A DNA stretch of 64,000 nucleotides from an uncultured Bacteroidales bacterium (GTDB lineage: Bacteria > Bacteroidota > Bacteroidia > Bacteroidales > Muribaculaceae), in NCBI GenBank assembly GCA_902768435.1, contig CACXLJ010000001.1:62001-126000 (forward strand). Direction: 5' to 3'. The notes beneath the pieces were generated by a model. That model made no database searches. It had not been told where the DNA came from and worked only from the letters and a program-made list of their open reading frames with translations. Each line of letters starts with the position of its first letter. Positions within the stretch are counted from its first letter, which is position 1. A program made the translations under genes and the position numbers. This document shows, in pieces, positions 7,892-16,263 of the stretch.

Positions 7892-9061
7892 ATGATGAGA
7901 TTCTTTTTGCAATTCCTATTGATATTGTTCAGCGTTGTTGCTATGCACGCGCTACAGCTGGCACCTGGCGTGAACAAATTGACTGATGTTGAGATTTATA
8001 ACGACTCGGCCTATTTTTCGGCATTCCCGTCGGTTGTGCGTTTGGACAATGGCGACCTGTATTTGGCATTCAGGCGTGCTCCTAACCGCATCATGATGGG
8101 TGCTGAGCGCAACCGCCATGTCGATGCCAACAGTTATCTGGTGTCGGTTCGCTCAAGTGATGGCGGGCTCACCTGGTCGCAAGAGCCGCAACTGATGTTT
8201 GCCCATCCTTATGGCGGTTCACAAGACCCATGTCTGCTGGCGTTGAACAATGGCGAATTGCTGTGCACGAGCTATCTGTGGATTCAGGTGGGGCCACGGC
8301 TGTACGACCAGTATGAGGGCCGTTTCTATGGCGATGACCATTGGACATTTGCCGGTGGCTTCGTCATCCGCTCATCCGATGGTGGCACCACTTGGCAGGG
8401 GCCAATAAACCCAGGGTCGCCCATACCTACCGAGACACGCTCGACAATGCTGGGCAAACTGCCGCTTTACAACCGTGGAGCATTGTTCCAAGGGCGCGAC
8501 GGCACAATCCATTGGGCGGTGGCATGCGAAAATGGCCTGAAGAGCGGTTCAAGTGTCTACTTGGTACAGTCGCGCGAAAACGGGCACACCTGGCAATATC
8601 GCTCGGTGATAGCCCAACTTGACAGCATAGGATTGAACGAAACATCTATCTATGAGACACCCAAAGGCGACCTTGTGGCATTCATCCGTTCGCTGGACTA
8701 TCCAACCGATCAGGGGTACATTGCCCGTTCGAGCGACGGCGGTGCCACCTTCACGCTACAGGGCATGGGGTTCAAAGGACATCCGTTCCATGCACTGCGC
8801 CTGCCCGACAACCGGGTATTGCTCACCTACGGCTACCGTCATGCCCCTTATGGCATACGCGCACGCATCTTGAATGCCGAGTGCACCGACTATGCCACAG
8901 CACAGGAATTCATCATTCGTGACGATGGTGGCGGTACCGATTTGGGTTATCCGTGGGCAGTGATGATTGACGAGCATCGTGTGCTTGTCACTTACTACTT
9001 CAACTATGAGCAGTTGCGCGGCACCCGCCAAATCCTGGGCACAATCCTGGAAATAGAATAA
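7892..9061 (+). CDS. Secreted sialidase-like beta-propeller protein
   Basis: This 389-aa protein starts with a signal peptide (MMRFFLQFLLILFSVVAMHA) and carries four Asp-box motifs: RSSDGGLTW, RSSDGGTTW, the degenerate QSRENGHTW and RSSDGGATF. These mark a six-bladed sialidase/BNR propeller. The opening FPSVVRLDNGDLYLAFRR resembles the start of exo-sialidase domains, with an early Arg that could join the arginine triad. I cannot confirm the complete triad, the Asp acid/base or the Tyr/Glu nucleophile pair, so the substrate could be sialic acid or another glycoside. No SusC/SusD, transporter or other hydrolase gene lies nearby, so it stands alone rather than in a polysaccharide utilisation locus. 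Start by ATG 7892 or 7895. Confidence 0.8.
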   Translation: MMRFFLQFLLILFSVVAMHALQLAPGVNKLTDVEIYNDSAYFSAFPSVVRLDNGDLYLAFRRAPNRIMMGAERNRHVDANSYLVSVRSSDGGLTWSQEPQLMFAHPYGGSQDPCLLALNNGELLCTSYLWIQVGPRLYDQYEGRFYGDDHWTFAGGFVIRSSDGGTTWQGPINPGSPIPTETRSTMLGKLPLYNRGALFQGRDGTIHWAVACENGLKSGSSVYLVQSRENGHTWQYRSVIAQLDSIGLNETSIYETPKGDLVAFIRSLDYPTDQGYIARSSDGGATFTLQGMGFKGHPFHALRLPDNRVLLTYGYRHAPYGIRARILNAECTDYATAQEFIIRDDGGGTDLGYPWAVMIDEHRVLVTYYFNYEQLRGTRQILGTILEIE

Positions 9062-9078
9062 GACACGAGCATAAAGAA

Positions 9079-9112
9079 AATCGCAAGCAACTAATGGTAG
9101 TCGCCTGCGATT
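9079..9112 (-). terminator. Terminator of ssrA
   Basis: On the minus strand aatcgca/tgcgatt encloses a second stem (gcgact/agttgc) and is followed by ttcttta. It lies 8 bp past the mature 3' end of tmRNA. Confidence 0.7.
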
Positions 9113-9120
9113 GTGTGTTG

Positions 9121-9519
9121 TGGAGCTGGAGGGGGTTGAACCCTCGTCCAAACGCGGAACTAATAAGCTTTCTACATGCTTAGTCATGACTTGGTTTTCG
9201 ACGCAGAGCAGGATCACGACTACCAACTCGGCGCTTATCCTCTAAATTTCGAGTCTGGCTCGAGGAGCACCATTCTCTATTTCCGATATTGCTGCACCAC
9301 CGAATCGAAACGCCTCGGAACAAGGGCAATCGGGTGATGTCTCGTCTCTAAGCCTTGCTCAGAGATAAAGCCTTACCTACTGTACTTCAGTTAGGCAGCG
9401 AGAGCGTAGTTGTTTTCGCCATTTAAAATTTAGTGATGACTGAGATTCGAGAGCATTGCCATCATCGCTCTGCATGCTTACCTACCACCTCATCACGCTG
9501 TCAAAGCCATGTCAGCCCC
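9121..9519 (-). ncRNA. ssrA: Transfer-messenger RNA (tmRNA)
   Basis: tmRNA rescues stalled ribosomes with SmpB and tags the truncated protein for proteolysis. On the minus strand the RNA begins GGGGCTGACATGGC (9519) and ends with the T-arm GAGGGTTCAACCCCC and CAGCTCC plus A (9121). GGGGCTG pairs with CAGCTCC over 7 bp (one G-U) to form the acceptor stem. CCA is not encoded. The tag frame is complement(9391-9420), GGC GAA AAC AAC TAC GCT CTC GCT GCC TAA, giving GENNYALAA. The alanine-rich end is the usual ClpXP degron, and clpX and clpP are in this window, as is smpB. Length about 399 nt, normal for one-piece tmRNA. Confidence 0.96.
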
Positions 9520-9540
9520 ATGTTGTGTTTAAAGCGGATG

Positions 9541-9571
9541 CAAAATTACATCGTTTTTATGAATTTGCAAA
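9541..9571 (-). promoter_or_regulatory. Promoter of ssrA
   Basis: On the minus strand TTTG (9571-9568), 19 nt, TAATTTTG (9548-9541): a full consensus match. The predicted start near 9535 leaves a short 5' leader for RNase P to remove. Confidence 0.75.
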
Positions 9572-9611
9572 AAATATGCCAAAAAACTTTCATCCTCTGC
9601 TTCATTATTAG

Positions 9612-9619
9612 TAATTTTG
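9612..9619 (+). promoter_or_regulatory. -7 box of the DUF4369 lipoprotein gene
   Basis: TAATTTTG lies 8 bp before ATG 9628, which rules out the longer frame from 9433 that would read through ssrA. The leader would be only a few bases. Confidence 0.6.
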
Positions 9620-9627
9620 CGGCAAAT

Positions 9628-10236
9628 ATGAAAAAATTGGTCGCTCATATTGCTATGATTATGCTTGTTGTCCTTATTTCGTGCACGGCCGATAAGGAGA
9701 ACGAGTTTCGTGTGTCATGCACTTTCGATGGAATTAGGACCGACAGTGTGACACTATTTGTGATTGAGGATGACTACAACATGATGCGCGAGGCATTGGC
9801 TGCTTCAAAGGCTGACGGCAAAGTGACTCTCGTTGGCCAGATTGATGCACCGGTGATAGCGTTACTAAAAATGAATGGGGTTGATAAACCATTTTATTTC
9901 ATTCTTGAGCCAGGCAGCACAAGTTTGCATTTTGGCAGGGAATATACTTTGGCCGAAGGTGGTGACTTGAATCATGTTTATGCCACTTATGAGCGCCTGC
10001 GCGAAACCATACAATCATCGAGGTTGCAGAATCGCAAAGAATATATGAAACATGTGGCCGACTCGACGCTGACACCAACGCTTGAACGCAAAATGCAAAG
10101 AGTGGATAGCGTGTTGTGCGACAGCGTGCAGCGAGTAACGGTCGATATCATTAATCAAGGCGGACCTGTAGGACGACTTGTTAAAGAACAGTATTTCGGC
10201 AGTCTTGACAGTTTGTATCGGAGCAAAATCAAATGA
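9628..10236 (+). CDS. DUF4369-like lipoprotein
   Basis: The 202-aa protein has a lipoprotein signal (MKKLVAHIAMIMLVVLISC) and then a domain resembling DUF4369, the N-terminal domain of many Bacteroidetes thiol-disulfide lipoproteins (FRVSCTFDGIRTDSVTLFVIEDD...; FYFILEPGSTSLHF). The usual C-terminal thioredoxin/AhpC domain and its CxxC are absent. Instead a charged, partly helical region (about 115-200) ends at residue 202. It is thus a stand-alone version, and its role is unknown. It is divergent from ssrA and convergent with the permease gene at 10257, 20 bp away. Confidence 0.75.
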   Translation: MKKLVAHIAMIMLVVLISCTADKENEFRVSCTFDGIRTDSVTLFVIEDDYNMMREALAASKADGKVTLVGQIDAPVIALLKMNGVDKPFYFILEPGSTSLHFGREYTLAEGGDLNHVYATYERLRETIQSSRLQNRKEYMKHVADSTLTPTLERKMQRVDSVLCDSVQRVTVDIINQGGPVGRLVKEQYFGSLDSLYRSKIK

Positions 10237-10256
10237 AACTGGAGTAGGGGAGAAGC

Positions 10257-11510
10257 TTACTCAAATTTCATGGTCGAAGCCGGTTTGATGGTTGATATGA
10301 TGTGGCTTGGGGCAAGCAGTGTGATATAAGCGACAACAATAATTCCTAAATTTAGCAAGAGCAAAGCGGGTATGCTTATGTGGATGGGCACATAAGGCAT
10401 ATTATAGGCATCAGGGTTGAGTCTGACAATGTGGAAGTACTGCTGAATGAGCGCCAATCCAATTCCAATTACATTGCCTATGATAATTGCCCGAACAATA
10501 AGTTTAAATGTGAGATAAATGAAGATGCGGCGCACATAGGCATTGCTGGCACCAAGCGCTTTGAGCAGTCCGATGGTGCGTATGCGTTCAAGCACAATCA
10601 TCAGCATGGCTGCAATAAGTGTGAATCCTGAGACAATCACCATGAGCACAATGATGATTACCACATTCATGTCAAGCATTTCAAGCCATGTGAAATAGGC
10701 TTGATTGCTTTGATGCAACTCGGTAACGCGATACAGTGTGCTGTAACCACGCTCATAGGTAGATAGAGCCAAATTGGTATAAACCTCGTAAGATGCATCT
10801 TTCAGCCTTTCGTGGTTCGTGAGATTGAGCCCTACATAGTTGCCCACATCGGTTGTCCATCCGTTCACACTTTGCAAGGCAGCAATGTTGCCAAGAATAT
10901 AGTATTTGTCGAAGTTGTCGAAATCAGAAGCATATATGCCCACAATTACCGACCGCCTGACTTTGACCTTGTCATCAATAAAATAAGTGTAGATTCGGTC
11001 TCCCACGCTTAGCTGCAGTTTGTCGGCAATGATGCGCGACATCACAATCTCGTTGACATTGGCAGTGTCGGCAAACGAGAGGGTGCGTCCCTGAACAAGG
11101 CATGATTTGATATAGGACCAGTCAAAACCATCGTCAACCGCCTGATAAACGACACCATTGAAGTCGTCATTGGTCTTGATGATTGCAGGCTTTTCGGCCA
11201 TGAGGCTCATGCTCTGTATTTTGCCGGCAAGCACCGAATCGCCAAGAATTGACTTGAACACTTCAGGTCCGTTAACGGTGGCAATGTTGTCGTCGATGCC
11301 TAGTACGGCATTGGTGACTTTCAGGTGCGGATTGAGTGAGAAAATCTTATTAGTGATTTCATTTTTGAAGCCCATGACAATGACGATTGACAGAATCATG
11401 ATGACAATGGCAAGTATAATGCCCACCAGAGCAATAATGATGCTTGGCGAACCATTTTTGCGGTTGTCACCCAGTTTCAAACGCTTTGCTATGAAAAATT
11501 CCGTCTTCAT
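10257..11510 (-). CDS. LolE/FtsX-family ABC transporter permease
   Basis: This 417-aa inner-membrane protein has the MacB/LolE layout: one N-terminal helix (about 24-48), a large periplasmic domain (about 50-270) and three C-terminal helices (about 275-300, 325-350, 375-400), with the FtsX-type ERIRTIGLLKALGAS motif between helices 2 and 3. This suggests lipoprotein release or another mechanotransmission role. No ATP-binding partner is adjacent. The ATG at 11510 is preferred over GTG 11519, because that GTG overlaps the TAATTTTG promoter box (complement 11519-11526). Confidence 0.87.
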   Translation of the reverse strand: MKTEFFIAKRLKLGDNRKNGSPSIIIALVGIILAIVIMILSIVIVMGFKNEITNKIFSLNPHLKVTNAVLGIDDNIATVNGPEVFKSILGDSVLAGKIQSMSLMAEKPAIIKTNDDFNGVVYQAVDDGFDWSYIKSCLVQGRTLSFADTANVNEIVMSRIIADKLQLSVGDRIYTYFIDDKVKVRRSVIVGIYASDFDNFDKYYILGNIAALQSVNGWTTDVGNYVGLNLTNHERLKDASYEVYTNLALSTYERGYSTLYRVTELHQSNQAYFTWLEMLDMNVVIIIVLMVIVSGFTLIAAMLMIVLERIRTIGLLKALGASNAYVRRIFIYLTFKLIVRAIIIGNVIGIGLALIQQYFHIVRLNPDAYNMPYVPIHISIPALLLLNLGIIVVAYITLLAPSHIISTIKPASTMKFE

Positions 11511-11518
11511 TATCGGCA

Positions 11519-11526
11519 CAAAATTA
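11519..11526 (-). promoter_or_regulatory. -7 box of the LolE/FtsX-type gene
   Basis: TAATTTTG on the minus strand ends 8 bp before the ATG at 11510. No clear -33 TTTG at the usual distance. Confidence 0.5.
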
Positions 11527-11568
11527 GCAAAAAATGGCGTAGGATTTCGCTATTTGAAGCAATAATAT

Positions 11569-11576
11569 TAATTTTG
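11569..11576 (+). promoter_or_regulatory. -7 box of the Yip1-like/smpB transcript
   Basis: TAATTTTG lies 16 bp before ATG 11593. It faces away from the 11519-11526 box, so the two genes are transcribed divergently from an 82-bp gap. Confidence 0.55.
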
Positions 11577-11592
11577 CGCAATATTTTACAAG

Positions 11593-12144
11593 ATGAGCAT
11601 TGCTAAAAACATATTTATGGTGATTGTATCCCCCAAGGTTGGTTGGGAGGAAATCAACGAATCGGTAACACCGACGCAAAAAGTGTTGTCGTCGGGGCTG
11701 TATCCAGTGCTTGCAATTCTTGCCGTTGCTTCGTTTGTTCGTTATTTTTATAATCCAACCGACTGGACACTGTCGAAGTTGCTCATTTATGCCATCATAG
11801 AGTTTACCAGTTTTTTTGCCAGTTATTTCCTGATAAGTTACCTGCTTGGCGGTTTTTACCCCAGACTTGTAAAAACGCCTGCATCAACCACCAGGTTGAA
11901 CAACTTTATCATTTATAACCTCATTTATCTGGCATTGTTAGAGATATGCAACAATTTGCTTGACGACGCGTTCACGCCGCTCTATTTCATGTTGCTTTAT
12001 GTGTTTGTACTGGTTCACAAAGGGGGCATACACTATTTGGGCTTGCCGAACGATAAAAAACTCACCAAGTTTTTGATCATTGCATCGTTCATGTTCATCT
12101 TGCTTCCCATTATTATTAGAGAACTGCTTAAGTTCATGATGTAA
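11593..12144 (+). CDS. Yip1-like integral membrane protein
   Basis: The 183-aa protein starts with a short amphipathic region ([15 protein letters not shown]), typical of bacterial Yip1-domain proteins (SP..W..I), followed by about five hydrophobic helices (roughly 36-52, 63-88, 105-122, 127-142, 155-176). No catalytic motif is visible and the role is unknown. smpB begins 20 bp after its stop, so the two are probably cotranscribed from the TAATTTTG promoter at 11569. Confidence 0.72.
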   Translation: MSIAKNIFMVIVSPKVGWEEINESVTPTQKVLSSGLYPVLAILAVASFVRYFYNPTDWTLSKLLIYAIIEFTSFFASYFLISYLLGGFYPRLVKTPASTTRLNNFIIYNLIYLALLEICNNLLDDAFTPLYFMLLYVFVLVHKGGIHYLGLPNDKKLTKFLIIASFMFILLPIIIRELLKFMM

Positions 12145-12164
12145 AGTTAAAAAGGAAAAATGCC

Positions 12165-12629
12165 ATGGCTAAAAGTAACAACAGTAGTAATATTAATATC
12201 AAGAACCGCAAAGCCACCTTTGATTATTTGATTGAAGAGAAGTTTACTGCGGGCATGGTGCTGACTGGCACTGAAATCAAGTCGATTCGTCAAGGAAAAG
12301 CCGGACTGAGCGACACTTATTGCATGGTGGAGAACCGTGAGATATGGCTAAAGAACATGTATATAGCTGAGTATTCGATGGGTTCGTATAATAATCATGC
12401 TACTCATCGCGACCGCAAGCTGCTGCTTAATCGTCGAGAGATCAATAAACTTGCTAAAGCTCAGCAACAACCGGGCTATTCGATTATACCGATTAGAGTG
12501 TTTCTCAATGAGCGTGGTCTTGCAAAAATTGAAATTGCTATAGCACGAGGCAAGCGACAATTTGACAAACGCCAAGCAATCAAGGAACGCGAAGACAAGC
12601 GCTCAATGTCACGCATGTTTAAACAATAG
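12165..12629 (+). CDS. smpB: SsrA-binding protein SmpB
   Basis: SmpB binds the tRNA-like part of tmRNA and carries it into the ribosomal A site. The 154-aa sequence shows the OB-fold hallmarks: [33 protein letters not shown] (split here only for description, residues about 12-46), [12 protein letters not shown], and the basic C-terminal tail [13 protein letters not shown] that enters the mRNA channel. An AAGGA about 10 nt before the ATG is one of the few Shine-Dalgarno-like sites in the window. The ssrA gene is 2.6 kb away. Confidence 0.96.
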   Translation: MAKSNNSSNINIKNRKATFDYLIEEKFTAGMVLTGTEIKSIRQGKAGLSDTYCMVENREIWLKNMYIAEYSMGSYNNHATHRDRKLLLNRREINKLAKAQQQPGYSIIPIRVFLNERGLAKIEIAIARGKRQFDKRQAIKEREDKRSMSRMFKQ

Positions 12630-12659
12630 GGCAGAGGTTGTTATACACTCTCGTCTTAT

Positions 12660-13547
12660 TTAAAATTGTGCCACAAGTGACACTCCAATAGACTGATATT
12701 GAGGATTATACGAAGGCATGACCGCAACTGTGGGCTTGTTTGGTTTGTCGTTGATTTTCAGCAACTTGCGTTCAACGGGAAGTAGCCAATATCCAATGCG
12801 GGCACTCAAAATGCCAATACCTGCACCCATCAGAACATCGTTAAACCAATGCTTGTCATTATATAACCGCAGAAATGCGACAGCACTTGCTGCAACATAA
12901 CCACCAATGCCATAGGCGGTTCCGTATTCCATCCGCATTAATTCGGCACCAGTGAACGCTAATGCCACATGACCTGAGGGGAATGACTTGCGATCGCTCA
13001 TATCAGGGCGTTGCTCCTTGATTATGAGTTTAAAACCATATCCAAGTGCCAGCATTGCTGCGTGCGATGTGACGGCGGCCAGGAAACGGTCGCGGGTGTT
13101 ATGTCGAGCCTTAATGCCCGGAATGAAACCTAGTGCAAGGTAAGATGCCGATGGTAAGAATCTGAGATAATCATCGACATGTGTTTTGTGTGAACCGCGC
13201 CAATCGGTCATGCAATCACGAACGGTTTTGTTTACACCATTTTTTTCATCAATGGCTCCAAGCAAGCCGAGTCCCATGAGCACACCTGGTGCGATGAGTT
13301 GTTTGTAGGAGAATCGTTCACCCAGATACTCATTATATATATATGTTGAATCGGAATCAGAATTAAAAGAACTTTCTCCAGTAAACTCAACCACCTGAGA
13401 ATTGAAAATTTCATCATTAACTGATAAATTGCTCGAAATAACTGAATTTTCTGAAACTAGGGAATCGTAGTGAGCTTGAGCGAAACTTGATAAGGAGAAC
13501 AAGATTCCAAATAATGCGGTAATATAGCGAAATATGAATTGTTTCAT
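12660..13547 (-). CDS. PAP2-family phosphatase
   Basis: The protein (295 aa) has a signal peptide (MKQFIFRYITALFGILFSLSSFAQA) and a type 2 phosphatidic acid phosphatase domain (about 110-265). The three active-site motifs are visible: K-(6)-RP in KLIIKEQRP, PSGH, and R-(5)-H-(3)-D in RLYNDKHWFND, where the usual Ser before Arg is Leu. Likely substrates are lipid phosphates such as undecaprenyl diphosphate, phosphatidylglycerophosphate or lipid A phosphates in the periplasm. The ATG at 13547 is chosen because upstream extensions spoil the signal peptide. It converges with smpB, leaving a 30-bp gap. Confidence 0.88.
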   Translation of the reverse strand: MKQFIFRYITALFGILFSLSSFAQAHYDSLVSENSVISSNLSVNDEIFNSQVVEFTGESSFNSDSDSTYIYNEYLGERFSYKQLIAPGVLMGLGLLGAIDEKNGVNKTVRDCMTDWRGSHKTHVDDYLRFLPSASYLALGFIPGIKARHNTRDRFLAAVTSHAAMLALGYGFKLIIKEQRPDMSDRKSFPSGHVALAFTGAELMRMEYGTAYGIGGYVAASAVAFLRLYNDKHWFNDVLMGAGIGILSARIGYWLLPVERKLLKINDKPNKPTVAVMPSYNPQYQSIGVSLVAQF

Positions 13548-13613
13548 AAAAGGATTTGTTGTTGGCACCGAAGTAACGAGGCACTGGGGTGATGCATTCA
13601 TTAATTGATATAG

Positions 13614-13644
13614 CAAATTTACTCATTTTATTTTAATTGGCAAA
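13614..13644 (-). promoter_or_regulatory. Promoter of the PAP2 gene
   Basis: On the minus strand TTTG (13644-13641), 19 nt, TAAATTTG (13621-13614): a full consensus match, giving a leader of about 60 nt. Confidence 0.7.
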
Positions 13645-13916
13645 ATCCTGTAATTGCTGATCATTTTAAATGCTGCAAAATCATGTACGGTTGAATCATA
13701 ATTTGTATTATGTTAAATAGGACATGTGGGAATTGCTATTGTTGAATTTGAGTCACCTACTCTTATTATTCTTAAAATGTAATGGAAGTCTATTATAATA
13801 TTCAGATAGTAGCATTAATATTATTCCTCTTATGGTTCCGACATTATTTTTTGTTTCTGCACTGAAAAGGAATTATCATTATGAAAATATTTTAATGAGA
13901 AAAAATAGTGATTGTT
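13645..13916. other. AT-rich intergenic stretch without a gene
   Basis: Part of the 476-bp gap between the divergent PAP2 and zinc-ribbon genes. It is AT-rich, with no open frame of note, no strong hairpin and no tRNA-like fold. I see only promoter elements at its two ends. Confidence 0.5.
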
Positions 13917-13949
13917 ATTGTGATTGTTGAGCAGAAATGCTTATATTTG
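13917..13949 (+). promoter_or_regulatory. Probable promoter of the zinc-ribbon protein gene
   Basis: ATTG (13917-13920), 21 nt, TATATTTG (13942-13949). The -7 box is a full match and the -33 a partial one. The leader would be about 65 nt. Confidence 0.55.
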
Positions 13950-14023
13950 CATAATGAAGACGAGTTGGCTCGTAATTTGTGGTTAACTTGCTCATTTTTG
14001 TTTCACATTTAAATTTATCGATT

Positions 14024-14998
14024 ATGGATCAAGTACAAATACAGTGCCCTAATTGCAAGAGCGTATTGCTTGTAAAGAACACCGATGGCTCAAATGAGCG
14101 TGTAGTTAACTGCCCAACTTGCCACACCCCACTAATGGTGTCGTTTGGAAATATGGCTGCAAATGCAGGATCTCAACCTTATAACCAAACACCCTACCCT
14201 TCAGGGCCAATGCCTGCTGGCACAGGCCCGATGCCTCAGGGAGGGCCAAATCAACAACCCATATCGAATGAACCTAAAAAGAATAATACATGGGTCATTG
14301 CTCTGCTGGCTGCTTTGGTTTTGGCGCTTGCTGGCGTGTTGATTTGGTTGCTTGTGTTTAAGGACAAAGATGCGAACTCGACAACCGACTCGGAACCGGC
14401 GAAGGTGGAAATGTCAAGTTCAGGGTCTGCCTCAACTCAAGCATCGGTTGTACCTGAAGCATCTGTAGCACCTGAAGCGTCTGCATCATCGGTTGCGATC
14501 AGTGACGATGACATACCTGAAATTCCAGAGGTGTCTGTGAGTACGAGTTACAGTCTGCCCTATTTGGGCAATTCTTCCAACGGAATTGGAGAAAAACTTT
14601 ATAACAAATTGGGTATAAGCAGTTTTGTTAATGTCCACGGAGGCATGACCGGCAGCGATTTTGATGCCATCAGGAGTAAGGACAGTTCAACTGCAGGCAA
14701 TCAGCTTAAAGTTGAGAACAGTGATGGCTATCGCTATCAATTCTTTTTCATGGGTTCGAACAAACGCAACGGACGATTGACAGGTGTTGCTGTGAGCCAC
14801 GCATGCAGCAACCCATCGAGTGAATGCCTCGACTTTGAGAACTATGTTGCCGGAAGCGGCGATTTCACATGGGTGAAGGATGGTCTGTATCGCTCGCGGA
14901 CAGGCTATTATGTGTCGCCTGGATATTCAAAAGGTCGTTTCTATGTGTATTATTACTTGCCTAATGCACCTGTAAAAGACCCTGCTCCACGCAATTAA
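14024..14998 (+). CDS. Zinc-ribbon, single-pass membrane protein
   Basis: I do not recognise the family of this 324-aa protein. In order: an N-terminal zinc ribbon (CPNCK and CPTCH, residues 7-36), a Gly/Pro/Asn/Gln-rich linker (about 40-85), one membrane helix (about 90-113), an Ala/Ser/Glu-rich stalk with short repeats (VVPEAS, VAPEAS; about 125-165), and a C-terminal globular domain (about 175-324) with many Tyr and Gly. The ribbon would be cytoplasmic and the globular domain periplasmic. It is 6 bp upstream of the DAHP synthase gene, so they are cotranscribed, but no functional link is obvious. Confidence 0.7.
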   Translation: MDQVQIQCPNCKSVLLVKNTDGSNERVVNCPTCHTPLMVSFGNMAANAGSQPYNQTPYPSGPMPAGTGPMPQGGPNQQPISNEPKKNNTWVIALLAALVLALAGVLIWLLVFKDKDANSTTDSEPAKVEMSSSGSASTQASVVPEASVAPEASASSVAISDDDIPEIPEVSVSTSYSLPYLGNSSNGIGEKLYNKLGISSFVNVHGGMTGSDFDAIRSKDSSTAGNQLKVENSDGYRYQFFFMGSNKRNGRLTGVAVSHACSNPSSECLDFENYVAGSGDFTWVKDGLYRSRTGYYVSPGYSKGRFYVYYYLPNAPVKDPAPRN

Positions 14999-15004
14999 CA
15001 ATAG

Positions 15005-16123
15005 ATGGGTGATCAATTGAAATTATTAGAAGACATAGAGCCTTTGCACGGCGATGGTAAAGAACATCTGATGGTCATTGCTGGGCCATGTAGTGCTGAA
15101 TCTCTTGAACAAATCTTGTGCACAGCCCACGCCCTCAAGAATGCTGGCATCGGTATTTTTAGGGCGGGGATATGGAAGCCTCGTACAAATCCAGATTCAT
15201 ATTCTGGTCCAGGTAAAGACGGCCTTGAATGGCTTGTTAAGGTGAAAACCGAAACTGGCATGTGTGTGGCAACAGAAGTCGCTACTCCCGAGCATGTGAA
15301 TGAAGCACTTGATGCAGGGGTCGACTTTCTTTGGATTGGTGCACGCACCACTGCCAACCCTTTTGCTGTGCAAGAAATAGCCGATACGCTTGCTGAGAGG
15401 CATGCTAATAATGTTGGTGTTCTGGTGAAGAATCCTGTCAATCCCGATTTGGCACTATGGATTGGTGCCTTGCAACGCATCTATAATGCTGGCATAAGGC
15501 GAATTGCTGCCGTTCACCGTGGATTCAGCACCTTTGGACAGCATTTATACCGCAACGAACCCCAATGGCAGATACCTATAGAGTTAAAACGACGCATTAG
15601 CAATCTGCCCATCCTTTGCGACCCATCGCACATGGGAGGCAAAACCGAATTGATTGCTCCCCTATCCCAGCAAGCGCTCGACATGGGGTTCGATGGCCTG
15701 ATGATTGAATGTCACTGCAATCCCGACAAAGCCTTGAGTGACCGGCAGCAGCAAATAACCCCAGAGGCTTTGCGGCAGGTGCTGCACTCGCTGGTTATGC
15801 GCAATAAACTGCCACTTAATGACAGATTGAACGAGTTGCGTCAACAGATTGACTTATGTGATGACAACCTGCTTGAGATATTGAGCCGGCGCATGGAACT
15901 GTGTCGGCAGATAGGTGAATTCAAGAAAGAAAATAATGTGACTGTCGTGCAGACAGACCGCTACAATCAGATTCTGGAACATCGCATGAAACAGGCCAGC
16001 GAGCTGGGCATGAGTTCGCAATTTGTGCAAACTATTATGCAAGCAGTACACCAGGAAGCAGTGAAACAGCAAGTAGTCATTTTAAACACTAATCATGAAG
16101 GCTCAAATCCCATTCAGAACTAA
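15005..16123 (+). CDS. Bifunctional DAHP synthase / chorismate mutase
   Basis: The N-terminal domain (about 1-260) is a KDO8P-like (type I beta) 3-deoxy-7-phosphoheptulonate synthase, first step of the shikimate pathway: MVIAGPCSAES, GIWKPRTNP, KNPVNPD, HRGF and CDPSHMGG motifs. The C-terminal domain (about 275-360) is an AroQ-type chorismate mutase (LNELRQQIDLCDDNLLEIL, RRMELCRQIGEFKKE), which converts chorismate to prephenate. This domain order is common in Bacteroidetes. In studied homologues the mutase domain also provides allosteric control by prephenate. The gene follows the zinc-ribbon gene directly and has no promoter of its own. Confidence 0.93.
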   Translation: MGDQLKLLEDIEPLHGDGKEHLMVIAGPCSAESLEQILCTAHALKNAGIGIFRAGIWKPRTNPDSYSGPGKDGLEWLVKVKTETGMCVATEVATPEHVNEALDAGVDFLWIGARTTANPFAVQEIADTLAERHANNVGVLVKNPVNPDLALWIGALQRIYNAGIRRIAAVHRGFSTFGQHLYRNEPQWQIPIELKRRISNLPILCDPSHMGGKTELIAPLSQQALDMGFDGLMIECHCNPDKALSDRQQQITPEALRQVLHSLVMRNKLPLNDRLNELRQQIDLCDDNLLEILSRRMELCRQIGEFKKENNVTVVQTDRYNQILEHRMKQASELGMSSQFVQTIMQAVHQEAVKQQVVILNTNHEGSNPIQN

Positions 16124-16224
16124 TTTAATGTGATTTAGAACACTAAAAACTTTCACATTTCTCAATTTCTTCTGATTTGGAGTATTTTGGACTTGAAAAA
16201 CTTGCCTAAATCACACATTTTTCG

Positions 16225-16232
16225 CAACTTTG
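16225..16232 (+). promoter_or_regulatory. Possible -7 box of the lpx operon
   Basis: CAACTTTG differs from TAnnTTTG at one base and lies 31 bp before lpxD. It is the best candidate in the 140-bp gap, where no terminator for the preceding gene is visible. Confidence 0.35.
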
Positions 16233-16263
16233 CAGACTAATTTGAAAAAAGTACTTTTTTGAT

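Noticed and set aside
13417..13626. 69-codon frame overlapping the start of the PAP2 gene (MSKFAISINECITP...)
   Set aside because: It begins near the predicted transcription start but runs out of frame into the signal peptide region of the PAP2 gene; the end is low-complexity and unlike a protein. A leader peptide cannot be fully excluded.
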